From assembly GCF_000568255.1 (NCBI RefSeq), contig NZ_KK037166.1:7990445-8028960 (forward strand): a DNA stretch of 38,516 nucleotides, read 5' to 3'. The position numbers and the translations under genes were made by a program. The DNA is from Kutzneria sp. 744 (lineage in GTDB: Bacteria; Actinomycetota; Actinomycetes; Mycobacteriales; Pseudonocardiaceae). A model generated the notes under the pieces. It saw nothing but the letters and a program-made list of their open reading frames with translations. It did no database searches and was not told the origin of the DNA. Shown piece by piece: positions 16,331 to 23,632 of this stretch. Numbering within the stretch: position 1 is the stretch's first letter; the number at the start of each line of letters is the position of its first letter.

Positions 16331-17341
16331 GTGCCCGCAGCCTCGCCCCGGCGCCGTGGTCCGGGGTTGAGGCTGCGCATCACCACTGTCGCCGTTGTCA
16401 TCGTCGCGGCGGTCAGCGCACTGCTGTTGTGGCTCGGTTGGCTGCTTGTCGGCCTCGTCGTGCGCGGGGCGGTGCCGCAGCTGCCGGCCAGCAGCACGAT
16501 CGTCGTGGACGGCGTCGCCGTCGAGGCCTCGCGGCTCGGTGACGTGCTGGAGCAGCACGCCCGGACCCAGGTCCTCGGGGCCGGTGTCGTCGCCTTCGTG
16601 CTGCTGCTCGTCGCCGCCGCGGTGCTGGCCTGGACCTTCACCGGCCGCGCCCTGCGGCCCCTGCACGACGTCACCGCCACCGCCCGCCGGCTCTCCGCCG
16701 AGTCCCTCGGCGAGCGCATCGCCCTCGACGGCCCGGACGACGAGGTGGCCGAGCTCGCCGACACCTTCGACGCCATGCTGGACCGTCTCCAGGGCGCCTT
16801 CGACGCCCAGCGCCGCTTCGTCGCCAACGCCAGCCACGAGCTGCGGACCCCGCTCGCGGTCATCCGCACCGAGCTCGACGTCACCCTCTCCGACGACCAG
16901 GCCGACGTCGAGGAGCTGCGTCGGATGGCCGACGTCGTCGGCACGGCCGCCCTCCGGGCCGAGCAGCTCGTCGAGGCCCTGTTGCTGCTCGCCCGCACCG
17001 ACGGCATCGGCCTTGTCGTGCACGAGCCGGTCGACCTCGCCGCCGTCGTGTCCTCGGCCTGGCGCTCCGCCGGCCGCGAGGCCGCCGCCCGTGGCGTCCA
17101 GGCCCGGTTCGCCACCGCACCGGCCCCCACCGTCGGCGATCCCGCCCTGCTCGAACGCGTCGCCGGCAACCTCCTGGAGAACGCCGTCCGCCACAACCTC
17201 CACGGCGGCTGGATCGAGGTCGCCACCGAGAGCTCCACACTGCTGCCATACATAATCATGGCCTGTAGGCATATGCCAGGAATTTTTGCCCGGCGAATCG
17301 AAAGCCGGTCGACTTACGAGGTAGAGGCGCCCGTAGCATGA
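16331..17341 (+). CDS. cutS: Sensor histidine kinase, CutS-like, cut off in its ATPase domain
   Basis: The partner kinase of the preceding regulator. As read it is 336 aa: a membrane helix at about residues 18-42 (ITTVAVVIVAAVSALLLWLGW), a short extracytoplasmic loop of about 45 residues, a second helix (VLGAGVVAFVLLLVAAAVLAW), a HAMP domain, and a dimerisation domain with phosphoacceptor His169 (ANASHELRTPLAVIRTELD). The ATPase domain begins with the N box NLLENAVRHNLHGGWIEVA, then from about residue 302 the sequence changes abruptly to non-family sequence (LLPYIIMACRHMPGIFARR) and stops at 17341. The G box and C-terminus lie beyond an AT-rich segment at 17488-17628. Without them ATP binding, and so phosphorylation of CutR, should fail. 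The start GTG 16331 follows the cutR stop directly. Confidence 0.75.
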   Translation: MPAASPRRRGPGLRLRITTVAVVIVAAVSALLLWLGWLLVGLVVRGAVPQLPASSTIVVDGVAVEASRLGDVLEQHARTQVLGAGVVAFVLLLVAAAVLAWTFTGRALRPLHDVTATARRLSAESLGERIALDGPDDEVAELADTFDAMLDRLQGAFDAQRRFVANASHELRTPLAVIRTELDVTLSDDQADVEELRRMADVVGTAALRAEQLVEALLLLARTDGIGLVVHEPVDLAAVVSSAWRSAGREAAARGVQARFATAPAPTVGDPALLERVAGNLLENAVRHNLHGGWIEVATESSTLLPYIIMACRHMPGIFARRIESRSTYEVEAPVA

Positions 17342-17487
17342 GAACCTGTCGTGCTGAATAGGCTCTGGTACTATAGCGATGATTAGGTCCGTACATTCAT
17401 TGTCCCGCTTTTTAAAACAGACGACGGTCCACACTAGGCTTGGGTGTGATTTTACCAATTCGGTGAGGTGAAGTGCGAGATGCGTAC
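17244..17487. other. Low-GC segment interrupting the histidine kinase gene
   Basis: By hand count, 120 of the 240 bases at 17241-17480 are G or C, against about 70% or more on both sides. It lies exactly where the kinase should encode the part between N box and G box (about 40 residues, 120-135 bp expected), so more sequence is present than was replaced. TGCCAT at 17244-17249 and ATGGCA at 17488-17493 could be a 6-bp inverted end pair, but no target duplication was seen. Inside are the palindrome ggcatatgcc (17268-17277) and a small hairpin ccggc-gccgg (17290-17308). On the minus strand one frame is open through the whole segment (about 86 codons). Foreign insertion with deletion, or a misassembly, are the main explanations. 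Confidence 0.7.
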
Positions 17488-17628
17488 ATGGCACGCACCG
17501 GCACCGGCCTCGGCCTGTCCATCGTCCGGGCCGCCGTCCTGGCCCACCGCGGCACCGTCCACGCCGACGCCGTCCCCGGCGGCGGCCTCTCCGTCACCGT
17601 CAACCTCCCGGCCGGCCGCGACACCTGA
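17488..17628 (+). pseudogene. 3' fragment of the histidine kinase (G box and C-terminus)
   Basis: The 46-residue frame reads MARTGTGLGLSIVRAAV then LAHRGTVHADAVPGGGLSVTVNLPAG. GTGLGLSIV is the G2 box of HATPase_c domains, and the rest is the normal end of a sensor kinase. It is in a different frame from the 5' part (16331-17341). An AGGTGAAG-like site lies 14 bp before ATG 17488, so a short peptide could be made, but it is best read as the separated end of the CutS-like kinase. The aldo/keto reductase gene starts 114 bp further on. Confidence 0.8.
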
Positions 17629-17742
17629 CCCGATGTTCGAGTTGCGGGGGTGAGAGGTGGCTCTCAAGGTGGAAGACAGCCGACGGTCGGGCTGTTGCCG
17701 AGAGTGACCGTGAATCGAGAAAGTGTGAGGGAAGCGTCTCCT

Positions 17743-18576
17743 ATGCCAGTGGTTCCCACCATCAAGCTCAACAACGGCGTCGAGATCCCGCAGCTGGGGT
17801 TCGGGGTGTTCCAGGTGCCCGACGAGGAGACGACGGCGGCCGTCACGGCGGCGCTGGAAGCCGGGTACCGGAGCATCGACACGGCAGCGGCCTACGCCAA
17901 CGAGCGTGGCGTCGGCGAGGCGATCAAGGCCTCGGGCATCGCCCGTGACGACCTGTTCATCACCACCAAGCTGTGGAACTCCGCGCAGGGCTACGACAAC
18001 ACGCTGCGCGCCTTCGACGAGAGCATGGCGCAGCTGGGCCTGGAGCAGCTGGACCTGTACCTGATCCACTGGCCGGTGCCCAAGGCCGACAAGTACGTCG
18101 AGACCTGGAAGGCGTTCGAGAAGCTGCACGCCGACGGCCGGGTCCGGGCGATCGGCGTGTCGAACTTCCAGCCGAAGCACCTGCGCCGCCTGCTCGACGA
18201 GGGCCTGACGCTGCCGGCGATCAACCAGGTGGAGCTGCACCCGGCGTTGCAGCAGGCGACGCTGCGCGCGTTCCACACCGAGCACGGCATCGCCACCGAG
18301 GCCTGGAGCCCGCTGGCCAAGGGCGAGGTGCTGGACGCCCCGGAGATCACGAAGACCGCGGCCAAGCACGGCAAGTCGCCGGCCCAGGTGATCCTGCGCT
18401 GGCACCTGCAGCTGGGCAACGTGGTGATCCCGAAGTCGGTGACCCCCAAGCGCATCCGCGAGAACCTCGAGGTGTTCGACTTCGAGCTCGACGGCGACGA
18501 CCTCGCGGCCATCGGCGGCCTGGAGCGCGGCTACCGCACCGGCCCGGACCCCGACATCTTCAACGCCGGGGCCTGA
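17743..18576 (+). CDS. Aldo/keto reductase (2,5-diketo-D-gluconate reductase type)
   Basis: A 277-aa NADPH-dependent cytosolic carbonyl reductase with the TIM-barrel family pattern. It has GVEIPQLGFGVFQVP, the catalytic Asp and Tyr in SIDTAAAYANERGVG, the catalytic Lys in LFITTKLWN, the active-site His in DLYLIHWPVP, GVSNFQPKHL, and the cofactor-binding tail VVIPKSVTPKRIRENLEVFDFEL. The length is normal. ATG 17743 follows GTGAGGGAAG. The physiological substrate cannot be told from sequence. It converges on the lipoprotein gene with only 13 bp between stops. Confidence 0.92.
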   Translation: MPVVPTIKLNNGVEIPQLGFGVFQVPDEETTAAVTAALEAGYRSIDTAAAYANERGVGEAIKASGIARDDLFITTKLWNSAQGYDNTLRAFDESMAQLGLEQLDLYLIHWPVPKADKYVETWKAFEKLHADGRVRAIGVSNFQPKHLRRLLDEGLTLPAINQVELHPALQQATLRAFHTEHGIATEAWSPLAKGEVLDAPEITKTAAKHGKSPAQVILRWHLQLGNVVIPKSVTPKRIRENLEVFDFELDGDDLAAIGGLERGYRTGPDPDIFNAGA

Positions 18577-18589
18577 CACCAGAAAGCCA

Positions 18590-18958
18590 CTACGGCCAGC
18601 CGGGTCGACTCGACGTCGTCGGCTTCGGCTTGGCGGCGAGCGTCGTGCAGGCGGCCTTGGCCTGCTGCTGCAACCAGTCCGGCGGCACCGTGCCGCCGGA
18701 CTGGTGCTTGCGGGCCTCATCGATCAACGCCTGCAACGCCTCGTACTGGTCGCCGTCCAGGCCCATCTCCTGGTAGTCCAGGCCGGTGTCCTTGGCGTTG
18801 CCGAGAATGTCCTTGGCCCAGTACACAAGCTGGTTCACGCACACCGCGACCGGGTCCACAGTGGACGTTGTGCTCGCGACCGGCGGAGCCGACGGCCCGC
18901 CCGAGCAACCGGCGACCACCACCGCCAAGGCGGCCCCGACGAGCAGGCGTCCGGCCAC
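18590..18958 (-). CDS. Small secreted lipoprotein of unknown function
   Basis: A 122-aa protein with a type II signal peptide: MAGRLLVGAALAVVVAGC gives a lipobox with the lipidated Cys18, followed by a Ser/Pro-rich linker. The mature domain is about 85 residues, mostly helical in character (NQLVYWAKDILGNAKDTGLDYQEM and DQYEALQALIDEARKHQ), with two further Cys (AVCVN and KAACTT) that could form a disulphide. I recognise no domain. It lies 2 bp after the YbjN-like gene and is probably in the same transcript. Confidence 0.8.
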   Translation of the reverse strand: MAGRLLVGAALAVVVAGCSGGPSAPPVASTTSTVDPVAVCVNQLVYWAKDILGNAKDTGLDYQEMGLDGDQYEALQALIDEARKHQSGGTVPPDWLQQQAKAACTTLAAKPKPTTSSRPGWP

Positions 18959-18960
18959 GG

Positions 18961-19353
18961 CTAGAACGAGTCCCCGCCGGAGAACTGCTCCTCCAGGGTG
19001 TCGACGGTGCCGGCGAGCAGCGTCAGCGGGTCGACGAACTCGTTGATGTCCAGGTTCTCCAGCGGCAGCGAGTGCCGCAGCACCACGTGCTCACCCATGA
19101 TCGCCACCCCGCCGACCACGGTGGTGTGCCCGACCTCCTTGAGCAGCGCCGCGAGATCGACCTTGGAGGCCAAGCCACACGGCGAGGCGATCTGCACCCA
19201 GTCCTCCTTGCCGTCGAGCACCTCGTGGCTGAGCCAGATCACCTGGCTGCGCTCGTCATCGAACTCGACGTGGATGCTCACCTCGTCCGGAGTCTGGTCG
19301 ATGACCTGGTACTCGGTGCGCACGAACGCCACCAGGTCGCCCCACGTCGCCAT
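18961..19353 (-). CDS. YbjN / CesT-like chaperone-fold protein
   Basis: A 130-aa acidic protein resembling the YbjN (type III chaperone-like) fold: MATWGDLVAFVRTEYQVI as a first helix, then strands in VSIHVEFDDERSQVIWLSHEVL and DWVQIASPCGL, a helix in VDLAALLKEVGHT, and ENLDINEFVDPLTLLAGTVDTLEEQ as the last helix. Such proteins are common in actinobacteria and usually uncharacterised. ATG 19353 is preceded by GGGTGAG. It heads a two-gene unit with the lipoprotein gene and follows the XRE-ImmA gene by 81 bp on the same strand. Confidence 0.7.
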   Translation of the reverse strand: MATWGDLVAFVRTEYQVIDQTPDEVSIHVEFDDERSQVIWLSHEVLDGKEDWVQIASPCGLASKVDLAALLKEVGHTTVVGGVAIMGEHVVLRHSLPLENLDINEFVDPLTLLAGTVDTLEEQFSGGDSF

Positions 19354-19434
19354 GACTCACCCATTTCCGCCGGCTGAACAAGATCACTCGACGATAGGCG
19401 TCGGGCCCGGCGGCGGAAAGACCCTCGCGGGTGG

Positions 19435-20511
19435 TCACACCAGGCGAAGGTGCGCGGTGCGCCCGCCGGGAGTGCGCAGCGCGGTGGACCGGCCGGGCAG
19501 GGCGGTGACCACCAGCCCGAACACGATGTTGTTCAGCTCCTGCGTGCTCAACATCAGGTCGGCGGCCAGCTCGTGCGGGGTCATGCCCTGTTCACGCAGC
19601 GCCTTGAACACCTTGGCCAGCAGCTGCGAGGACTCCCGGGCCTGGTCGCTGTCGGCGTCGACCCGCGCGAGGTCCACGCACAACGCCCGGTAGACGCCGT
19701 CGCCGACCTGCCGCAGCTCCCGCAGACGCCGGGTCAGCGCCAGCGGCGACACCCGCCAGCGCGGACAGGCCCGCAGCACCTGGTCCTTGGACGGATCCTC
19801 GGGCACGTAGGTCAGCACGTCGACGTCCGGCATCAGCATCGCGCTGGCGAAGGCGTCGGCCTCCGCCTCCACGTCGACGCCGTCCACCGCCCGCCCGCCG
19901 CCGTGCAGGACGAGGTGCCCGAGCTCGTGGGCGGCGTCGAACCGCCCGTGCTCGGCCGACTTGGCGGTGTTGAGGAAGACGTACGGGGTGTCCTCGTGCC
20001 AGAACGAGAAGGCGTCCACGTCGGTGTGGTCGACGCCGAGGGAGAACACCCGAACCCCGTGTGCCTCCAACAGGTGCACGAGATTCGGCGCGGGCTTGCT
20101 GCCCAGCTGCCACTGCTCGCGCACGGCATCGGCGGCGGCGCTCGGGGTGCCCTGCGAGACAACGGGAACGTCCACCTCGGGCAGCGTGAACCGCCGCTCC
20201 AGGAAGGCGTTGAACTCGATGGCCAACCGTCCGGCGGCCAGCGCCCCGGCCCGACGCCGAGCCGGCAGCTTCGGCCGGGCCCGGAACGAGACGACGTCCT
20301 CGGTGAGCTCGGCCGGCTCGCCGCCGGCGAAGAACTCCACCGGGAAGCCCAGGGCGCGGGCCAGCGCGGCCAGCTCGGGCTCGGTCGGGACCCGACGGCC
20401 GTTCTCGAAGTCCGACACCGACCGCGGGCTCACGTCCAGTTGTCGCGCGAGGGCGGCGGCGGTCAGCTGACGCCGCTGGCGGGCGAGCTTGAGGCGGGCC
20501 GGGGTGAACAT
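19435..20511 (-). CDS. XRE-family regulator fused to ImmA/IrrE-type metalloprotease
   Basis: A 358-aa protein. An N-terminal lambda-repressor-like HTH (about residues 4-58, LKLARQRRQLTAAALARQLDVSPRSVSDFENGRRVP) is followed by a linker and a COG2856 metallopeptidase domain with the zinc motif AAHELGHLVLHGG (near residue 193) and the downstream Glu in DVEAEADAFASAMLMP. The remaining 110 residues are helical. In mobile elements and IrrE-type stress switches, ImmA domains cleave repressors; fused forms are also chromosomal regulators of unknown target. ATG 20511 is chosen as the conserved start; GTG 20538 would add nine residues. No integrase or phage gene is near. Confidence 0.88.
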   Translation of the reverse strand: MFTPARLKLARQRRQLTAAALARQLDVSPRSVSDFENGRRVPTEPELAALARALGFPVEFFAGGEPAELTEDVVSFRARPKLPARRRAGALAAGRLAIEFNAFLERRFTLPEVDVPVVSQGTPSAAADAVREQWQLGSKPAPNLVHLLEAHGVRVFSLGVDHTDVDAFSFWHEDTPYVFLNTAKSAEHGRFDAAHELGHLVLHGGGRAVDGVDVEAEADAFASAMLMPDVDVLTYVPEDPSKDQVLRACPRWRVSPLALTRRLRELRQVGDGVYRALCVDLARVDADSDQARESSQLLAKVFKALREQGMTPHELAADLMLSTQELNNIVFGLVVTALPGRSTALRTPGGRTAHLRLV

Positions 20512-20558
20512 GGTGAGATCATTCTTCCGGGTGCTCACCCGGTCGACGCAACAGACGT

Positions 20559-20600
20559 CGCCGAGTGGAGTGATCTCGATTCGGCCTAAATGTGTCAACC
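20559..20600 (-). promoter_or_regulatory. Candidate promoter for the XRE-ImmA gene
   Basis: On the minus strand a perfect TTGACA lies at 20598-20593, overlapping the stop of the upstream oxidoreductase gene. GATCAC stands 17 bp downstream as a poor -10. The leader to ATG 20511 would be about 55 nt. The short partial palindrome gagtgatctc beside the -10 could be a self-regulatory site, as is common for XRE repressors. Evidence is by eye only. Confidence 0.35.
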
Positions 20601-21551
20601 CAGCCGGCTGGCCAGCGCCCGGCCCAGTGCCGTTCCGGACAGCCAGGCCGTCTGCACGCGCGAGGGCCCCCAGGCGTCGCCGCACACGCCGACGTTGTCC
20701 TCGTCCAGGTGAAACGGGGCGTCGGACGGTGTTTCCGGCCGGGCGTGCGGCCACTCCTGCGCGTAGGCGGTGACCGGCCGCGCCGGCAGGCCGAGCACCT
20801 GCTCGACGGCGTCCTCGACGTCGGCGATCACCTGGTCGTGGGCGCCCAGGCGGGTCGCCGTGTAGGCCGCCGTCGTGTAGGCGACCAGGACCGGGGCGCC
20901 GTCGCCGCGCCGATCGCCGTCGTCGAAGACCGTGGTCAGCACGTTGTGCCCGTTGACGAACGCGCCGTGGAAGTCCGGCCAGGTCCGCTCGGGGTAGCGC
21001 AGCGTCACCGCGAACGAGGGTGCCCAGTTCTGACCGTCGACCGCCGCCCGAGCCGCCCGCAGACACGGATCCAGCACGTCGAGGGCCTGCGGACCGGGCA
21101 TCGCCAGCACGACCGCGTCCACCGGGACGCCGTCGACCAGCGGCCCGGGCTCCACGGCGGTCACGGCGTGTTGCAGCTTGACCGTCAGCCCCTCGGCCAG
21201 ATGTCCGGCGAGGCTGCGCAGGCCACCGGGCGCGGCCCAGCGCATCGGCCCCGGCCGCGGCTCCCGGCTGCGGTCCGCCAAGGCGGCGTTCTCCAGGGCG
21301 ACGAGGGTGTCAGTCCACTCGCGAGCCAGCCCGGCGTCCCGCCAGGCCCGCACGACGGCGTCGAACTCGGGGTCGCTCACCGTGAAGTAGGCGGCCCCCA
21401 CATCGGCCGGGCGCCCGTCGTAGCGGCGGGTCGCGAGGCGACCGCCGACCACGGGCGTGCGCTCCAGCACGCGGACGTCGATGCCGGCATCGACCAGAAC
21501 CCGGGCACAGGCCAGGCCGGCGATGCCGGCGCCGACGACCACAACGCTCAC
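20595..21551 (-). CDS. FAD-dependent amine-oxidase / renalase-like protein
   Basis: A 318-aa flavoprotein. The dinucleotide-binding motif VVVVGAGIAGLACARVLVDAG is at residues 3-23, VLERTPVVGGRLATRR follows as in NAD(P)-binding_8 / amine oxidase families, and the C-terminal FAD contact is in VGVCGDAWGPSRVQTAWLSG. The size and the pattern DVGAAYFTVSDPEF point to the renalase-like group. No signal peptide is present. GTG 21551 begins at the first strand and has GGAGA upstream; the open frame extends 20 residues further without conservation. The substrate is not known. Confidence 0.85.
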   Translation of the reverse strand: MSVVVVGAGIAGLACARVLVDAGIDVRVLERTPVVGGRLATRRYDGRPADVGAAYFTVSDPEFDAVVRAWRDAGLAREWTDTLVALENAALADRSREPRPGPMRWAAPGGLRSLAGHLAEGLTVKLQHAVTAVEPGPLVDGVPVDAVVLAMPGPQALDVLDPCLRAARAAVDGQNWAPSFAVTLRYPERTWPDFHGAFVNGHNVLTTVFDDGDRRGDGAPVLVAYTTAAYTATRLGAHDQVIADVEDAVEQVLGLPARPVTAYAQEWPHARPETPSDAPFHLDEDNVGVCGDAWGPSRVQTAWLSGTALGRALASRLG

Positions 21552-21570
21552 GATCTCCACAGTAGGGGCG

Positions 21571-21930
21571 TCACTCCCAGACCTGGATCGCGCGTACCAC
21601 GAAAGGCGCATCCGGCACGTAGGTGCCGCCCTTCGGATACGTGGTGAACTCGGCCTCGGTCGAGCAGGTCGCGCCCTCGTACACCGTGACGTCCTTGGTC
21701 ATCATGTTCACGAGCGACTTGGCCACGAACTTGTCCGGCAGCGCCACGCACTGGCTGGTCGCCGTCGTCTCCAGGCTCAGCCGGACGGCCTTGCCCTTGT
21801 AGTTCTCCCCGCTCCAGGCGCAGAACGAGCCGGCATCGCAGGCACTCGACGTCGCCCAGACGGGCGACGCTGTGCCCAACACCACCGCTGCCGCCATGAC
21901 CGCCGCGAACCCCAGGTTTCGCACCGACAT
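21571..21930 (-). CDS. Secreted peptidase-inhibitor I36-like protein
   Basis: A 119-aa protein with a Sec signal peptide (MSVRNLGFAAVMAAAVVLGTASPVWA, cleavage after ATSSA or WA). The mature domain starts CDAGSFCAWSGENYKGKAVRL, the pattern of beta/gamma-crystallin-like I36 proteins such as Streptomyces metalloproteinase inhibitor, with four Cys in all (two pairs). It is secreted and may inhibit proteases or simply be a stable extracellular beta protein. It stands 19 bp upstream of the flavoprotein gene, and a 168-bp gap to the divergent unknown gene should hold its promoter. Confidence 0.82.
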   Translation of the reverse strand: MSVRNLGFAAVMAAAVVLGTASPVWATSSACDAGSFCAWSGENYKGKAVRLSLETTATSQCVALPDKFVAKSLVNMMTKDVTVYEGATCSTEAEFTTYPKGGTYVPDAPFVVRAIQVWE

Positions 21931-22098
21931 AACGAGTCCTCTCCCTAGTTGTGCCTGCTAGGAGCCTTGCCGCGACTGCCCTGCGCGTCCGGCGAACGGG
22001 GCCTCGTCACCCGTCCGTGCAAGCGGTGCACCCGGTGGTGAGCAAGGGCACTTCCCCTGCGTGTTCACCGAAGATCAGAAGGGGGTAAGACAGGGGTT

Positions 22099-22791
22099 GT
22101 GGCTACCACTGTCCTGACCCGTCCCGCCCCGCAGCTCCGTCGTGACCAGCGCGCGCTGGTGGAGGCGATCCGGCGAATGACGGGCTTCGAAGCGGTGGCC
22201 GTGCTGCGTGGATTCGACAAGACCAGCCGGGCCACCCGCGACGCCATCAACGAGGTCGTCCGCGAGCAGGGCGGTCACATCATCGACGTGACGCCCGTGC
22301 CCGGCCTCGGCGAGCTCGCCTCCGTGCCGGCCGCCGATCTGGTCGTCGCCACCAACCGCTCCCTCGCCGCCGCGGCCGAGCGCTGCGCCGCCTACTGGAA
22401 CGTGCCCGCTGTCGTCCTCGGTGACGGCGTCGGAGAGCACGGCCGCCTGGTGCGTACCCGGCAGCCCGCCGTGTCCGTCACGCGCGACGGTGGCGGCCAG
22501 GACGTTGTCGTCCGGCAGCTGCGGCTGCTCGGCCCGGTCACCTGGTCCGACGGCTCCGCCCCCGCGCGGCCGGCCGAGGAGCTCGTGCTCAAGCCCACCA
22601 TCGCCGGCATGGTCGTCACCGCCACGTACGCCGGCACCACCGTCACCCGGCCGGCCAGCCGGATGATCGAGGTGGAGATCACCGACGAGGTCGTCGCCGA
22701 GATCGACGGCCACGCGGGCCTGGTGAGCTCCGGCCGCTACGAGGCCCGCCCCACCACCCGCCCGGTCTGCCGGGTCGCCGTCAACGGCTGA
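22099..22791 (+). CDS. Protein of unknown function (230 aa)
   Basis: I do not recognise this family. The first 60 residues look helical and basic (RRDQRALVEAIRRMTGFEAVAVLRGFDKTSRATRDAINEVVREQ), followed by an alternating alpha/beta stretch ending in LVVATNRSLAAAAERC and VPAVVLGDGVGEHGR, which could be a Rossmann-like or kinase-like half. The C-terminal 100 residues look beta-rich (VVVRQLRLLGPVTW and EITDEVVAEIDG). There is no signal peptide or membrane segment. GTG 22099 is the start; CAGGGG lies upstream. It converges on the first DUF72 gene with 14 bp between. Codon use is like the neighbours. Confidence 0.7.
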   Translation: MATTVLTRPAPQLRRDQRALVEAIRRMTGFEAVAVLRGFDKTSRATRDAINEVVREQGGHIIDVTPVPGLGELASVPAADLVVATNRSLAAAAERCAAYWNVPAVVLGDGVGEHGRLVRTRQPAVSVTRDGGGQDVVVRQLRLLGPVTWSDGSAPARPAEELVLKPTIAGMVVTATYAGTTVTRPASRMIEVEITDEVVAEIDGHAGLVSSGRYEARPTTRPVCRVAVNG

Positions 22792-22805
22792 GGCCGGCCA
22801 GCGGC

Positions 22806-23615
22806 TCATCCAAGGCCGACGCGCTGCGACAGGCCCATGGCGTCGACCGGCGCGCGGACCTTGGCGTCGTTGTCGAAGTACACGTGCACGTCGCCGCGGC
22901 GGTGCCACTTGCGGACCTTCTTCGCCCAGCGGTCGAGGGCCTCGTCGGTGTAGCCGCTGACGTACAGCTCCTCGTCCCCGTGCAGGCGGGCGTAGGTGAA
23001 GTCCGCGGTCAGCTCCTCGAAGTACGGCCATGTCTTCGCCGTGTCGGCCACCACCATCGCCACGTTGTGGTCCCGCAGCAGGCGCAGGCACTTCTCGTCC
23101 TGGAAGCTCACGTGCCGGGGCTCCAGCGCGTGCCGTAGCGGCCGGTCCTCGTCGATCCGCAGCCCCTCGTCGTCCTTGATCCGGTCGTCGTGCCGCGCCC
23201 CGAGCTTCGCCGCCGCGGCCGCGCTTTGTGGCAGCAGAGCCAGAAACTCGGCCAGCACCTCCGCGTCGAACCGCAGCGTCCCCGGCAGCTGCCACAGGAT
23301 CGGACCCAGCTTCTCCTGCAGCCGCAGCACGCCCGACGCCAGGAAGTTGGCCACCGGGATCTCCGCGTCCTTCAGGCGCTTCATGTGCGTGATGAACCTC
23401 GGCGCCTTCGTCGCGAACACGAAGCCCACCGGCGTCTGCCCCGCCCATGACACGAAACTCGCCGGCCGTTGCAGCGCGTAGAACGTCCCGTTGATCTCCA
23501 CCGAGTTCAGCCGCTCGGCCAGGTAGGCCAGCTCCCGCTTCTGCGTCACGCCCTTCGGGTAGAAGCTCCCGCGCCACGGCGGATACACCCAGCCCGACGT
23601 CCCGATCCGGATCAC
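22806..23615 (-). CDS. DUF72 family protein, downstream paralogue
   Basis: A 269-aa protein of the DUF72 (YecE) TIM-barrel-like family, with the typical opening IRIGTSGWVYPPWRGSFYPKG, VEINGTFYALQ, GFVFATKAPRFITHMKRL, LGPILWQLP, the site EPRHVSFQDE and the end HVYFDNDAKVRAPVDAM. The biochemical role is unknown; a TIM-barrel nuclease-like activity has been suggested. It has an extra insert of about 29 residues (AAAAKLGARHDDRIKDDEGL and beyond) before EPRHVSF that its neighbour lacks. GTG 23615 is 17 bp after the stop of the upstream paralogue, so the two form an operon. Confidence 0.9.
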   Translation of the reverse strand: MIRIGTSGWVYPPWRGSFYPKGVTQKRELAYLAERLNSVEINGTFYALQRPASFVSWAGQTPVGFVFATKAPRFITHMKRLKDAEIPVANFLASGVLRLQEKLGPILWQLPGTLRFDAEVLAEFLALLPQSAAAAAKLGARHDDRIKDDEGLRIDEDRPLRHALEPRHVSFQDEKCLRLLRDHNVAMVVADTAKTWPYFEELTADFTYARLHGDEELYVSGYTDEALDRWAKKVRKWHRRGDVHVYFDNDAKVRAPVDAMGLSQRVGLG

Positions 23616-23632
23616 CGCCCCATCCTGCGCCG

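Noticed and set aside
17465-17490. Group II intron 5' end (GTGCG) in the kinase gap
   Set aside because: GTGCG lies near the right border, no domain V-like sequence follows, and the segment is far too short.
13328-17494. Several long minus-strand frames opposite dxs and the two-component genes
   Set aside because: They mirror third-position GC of the real plus-strand genes and contain no family motif.
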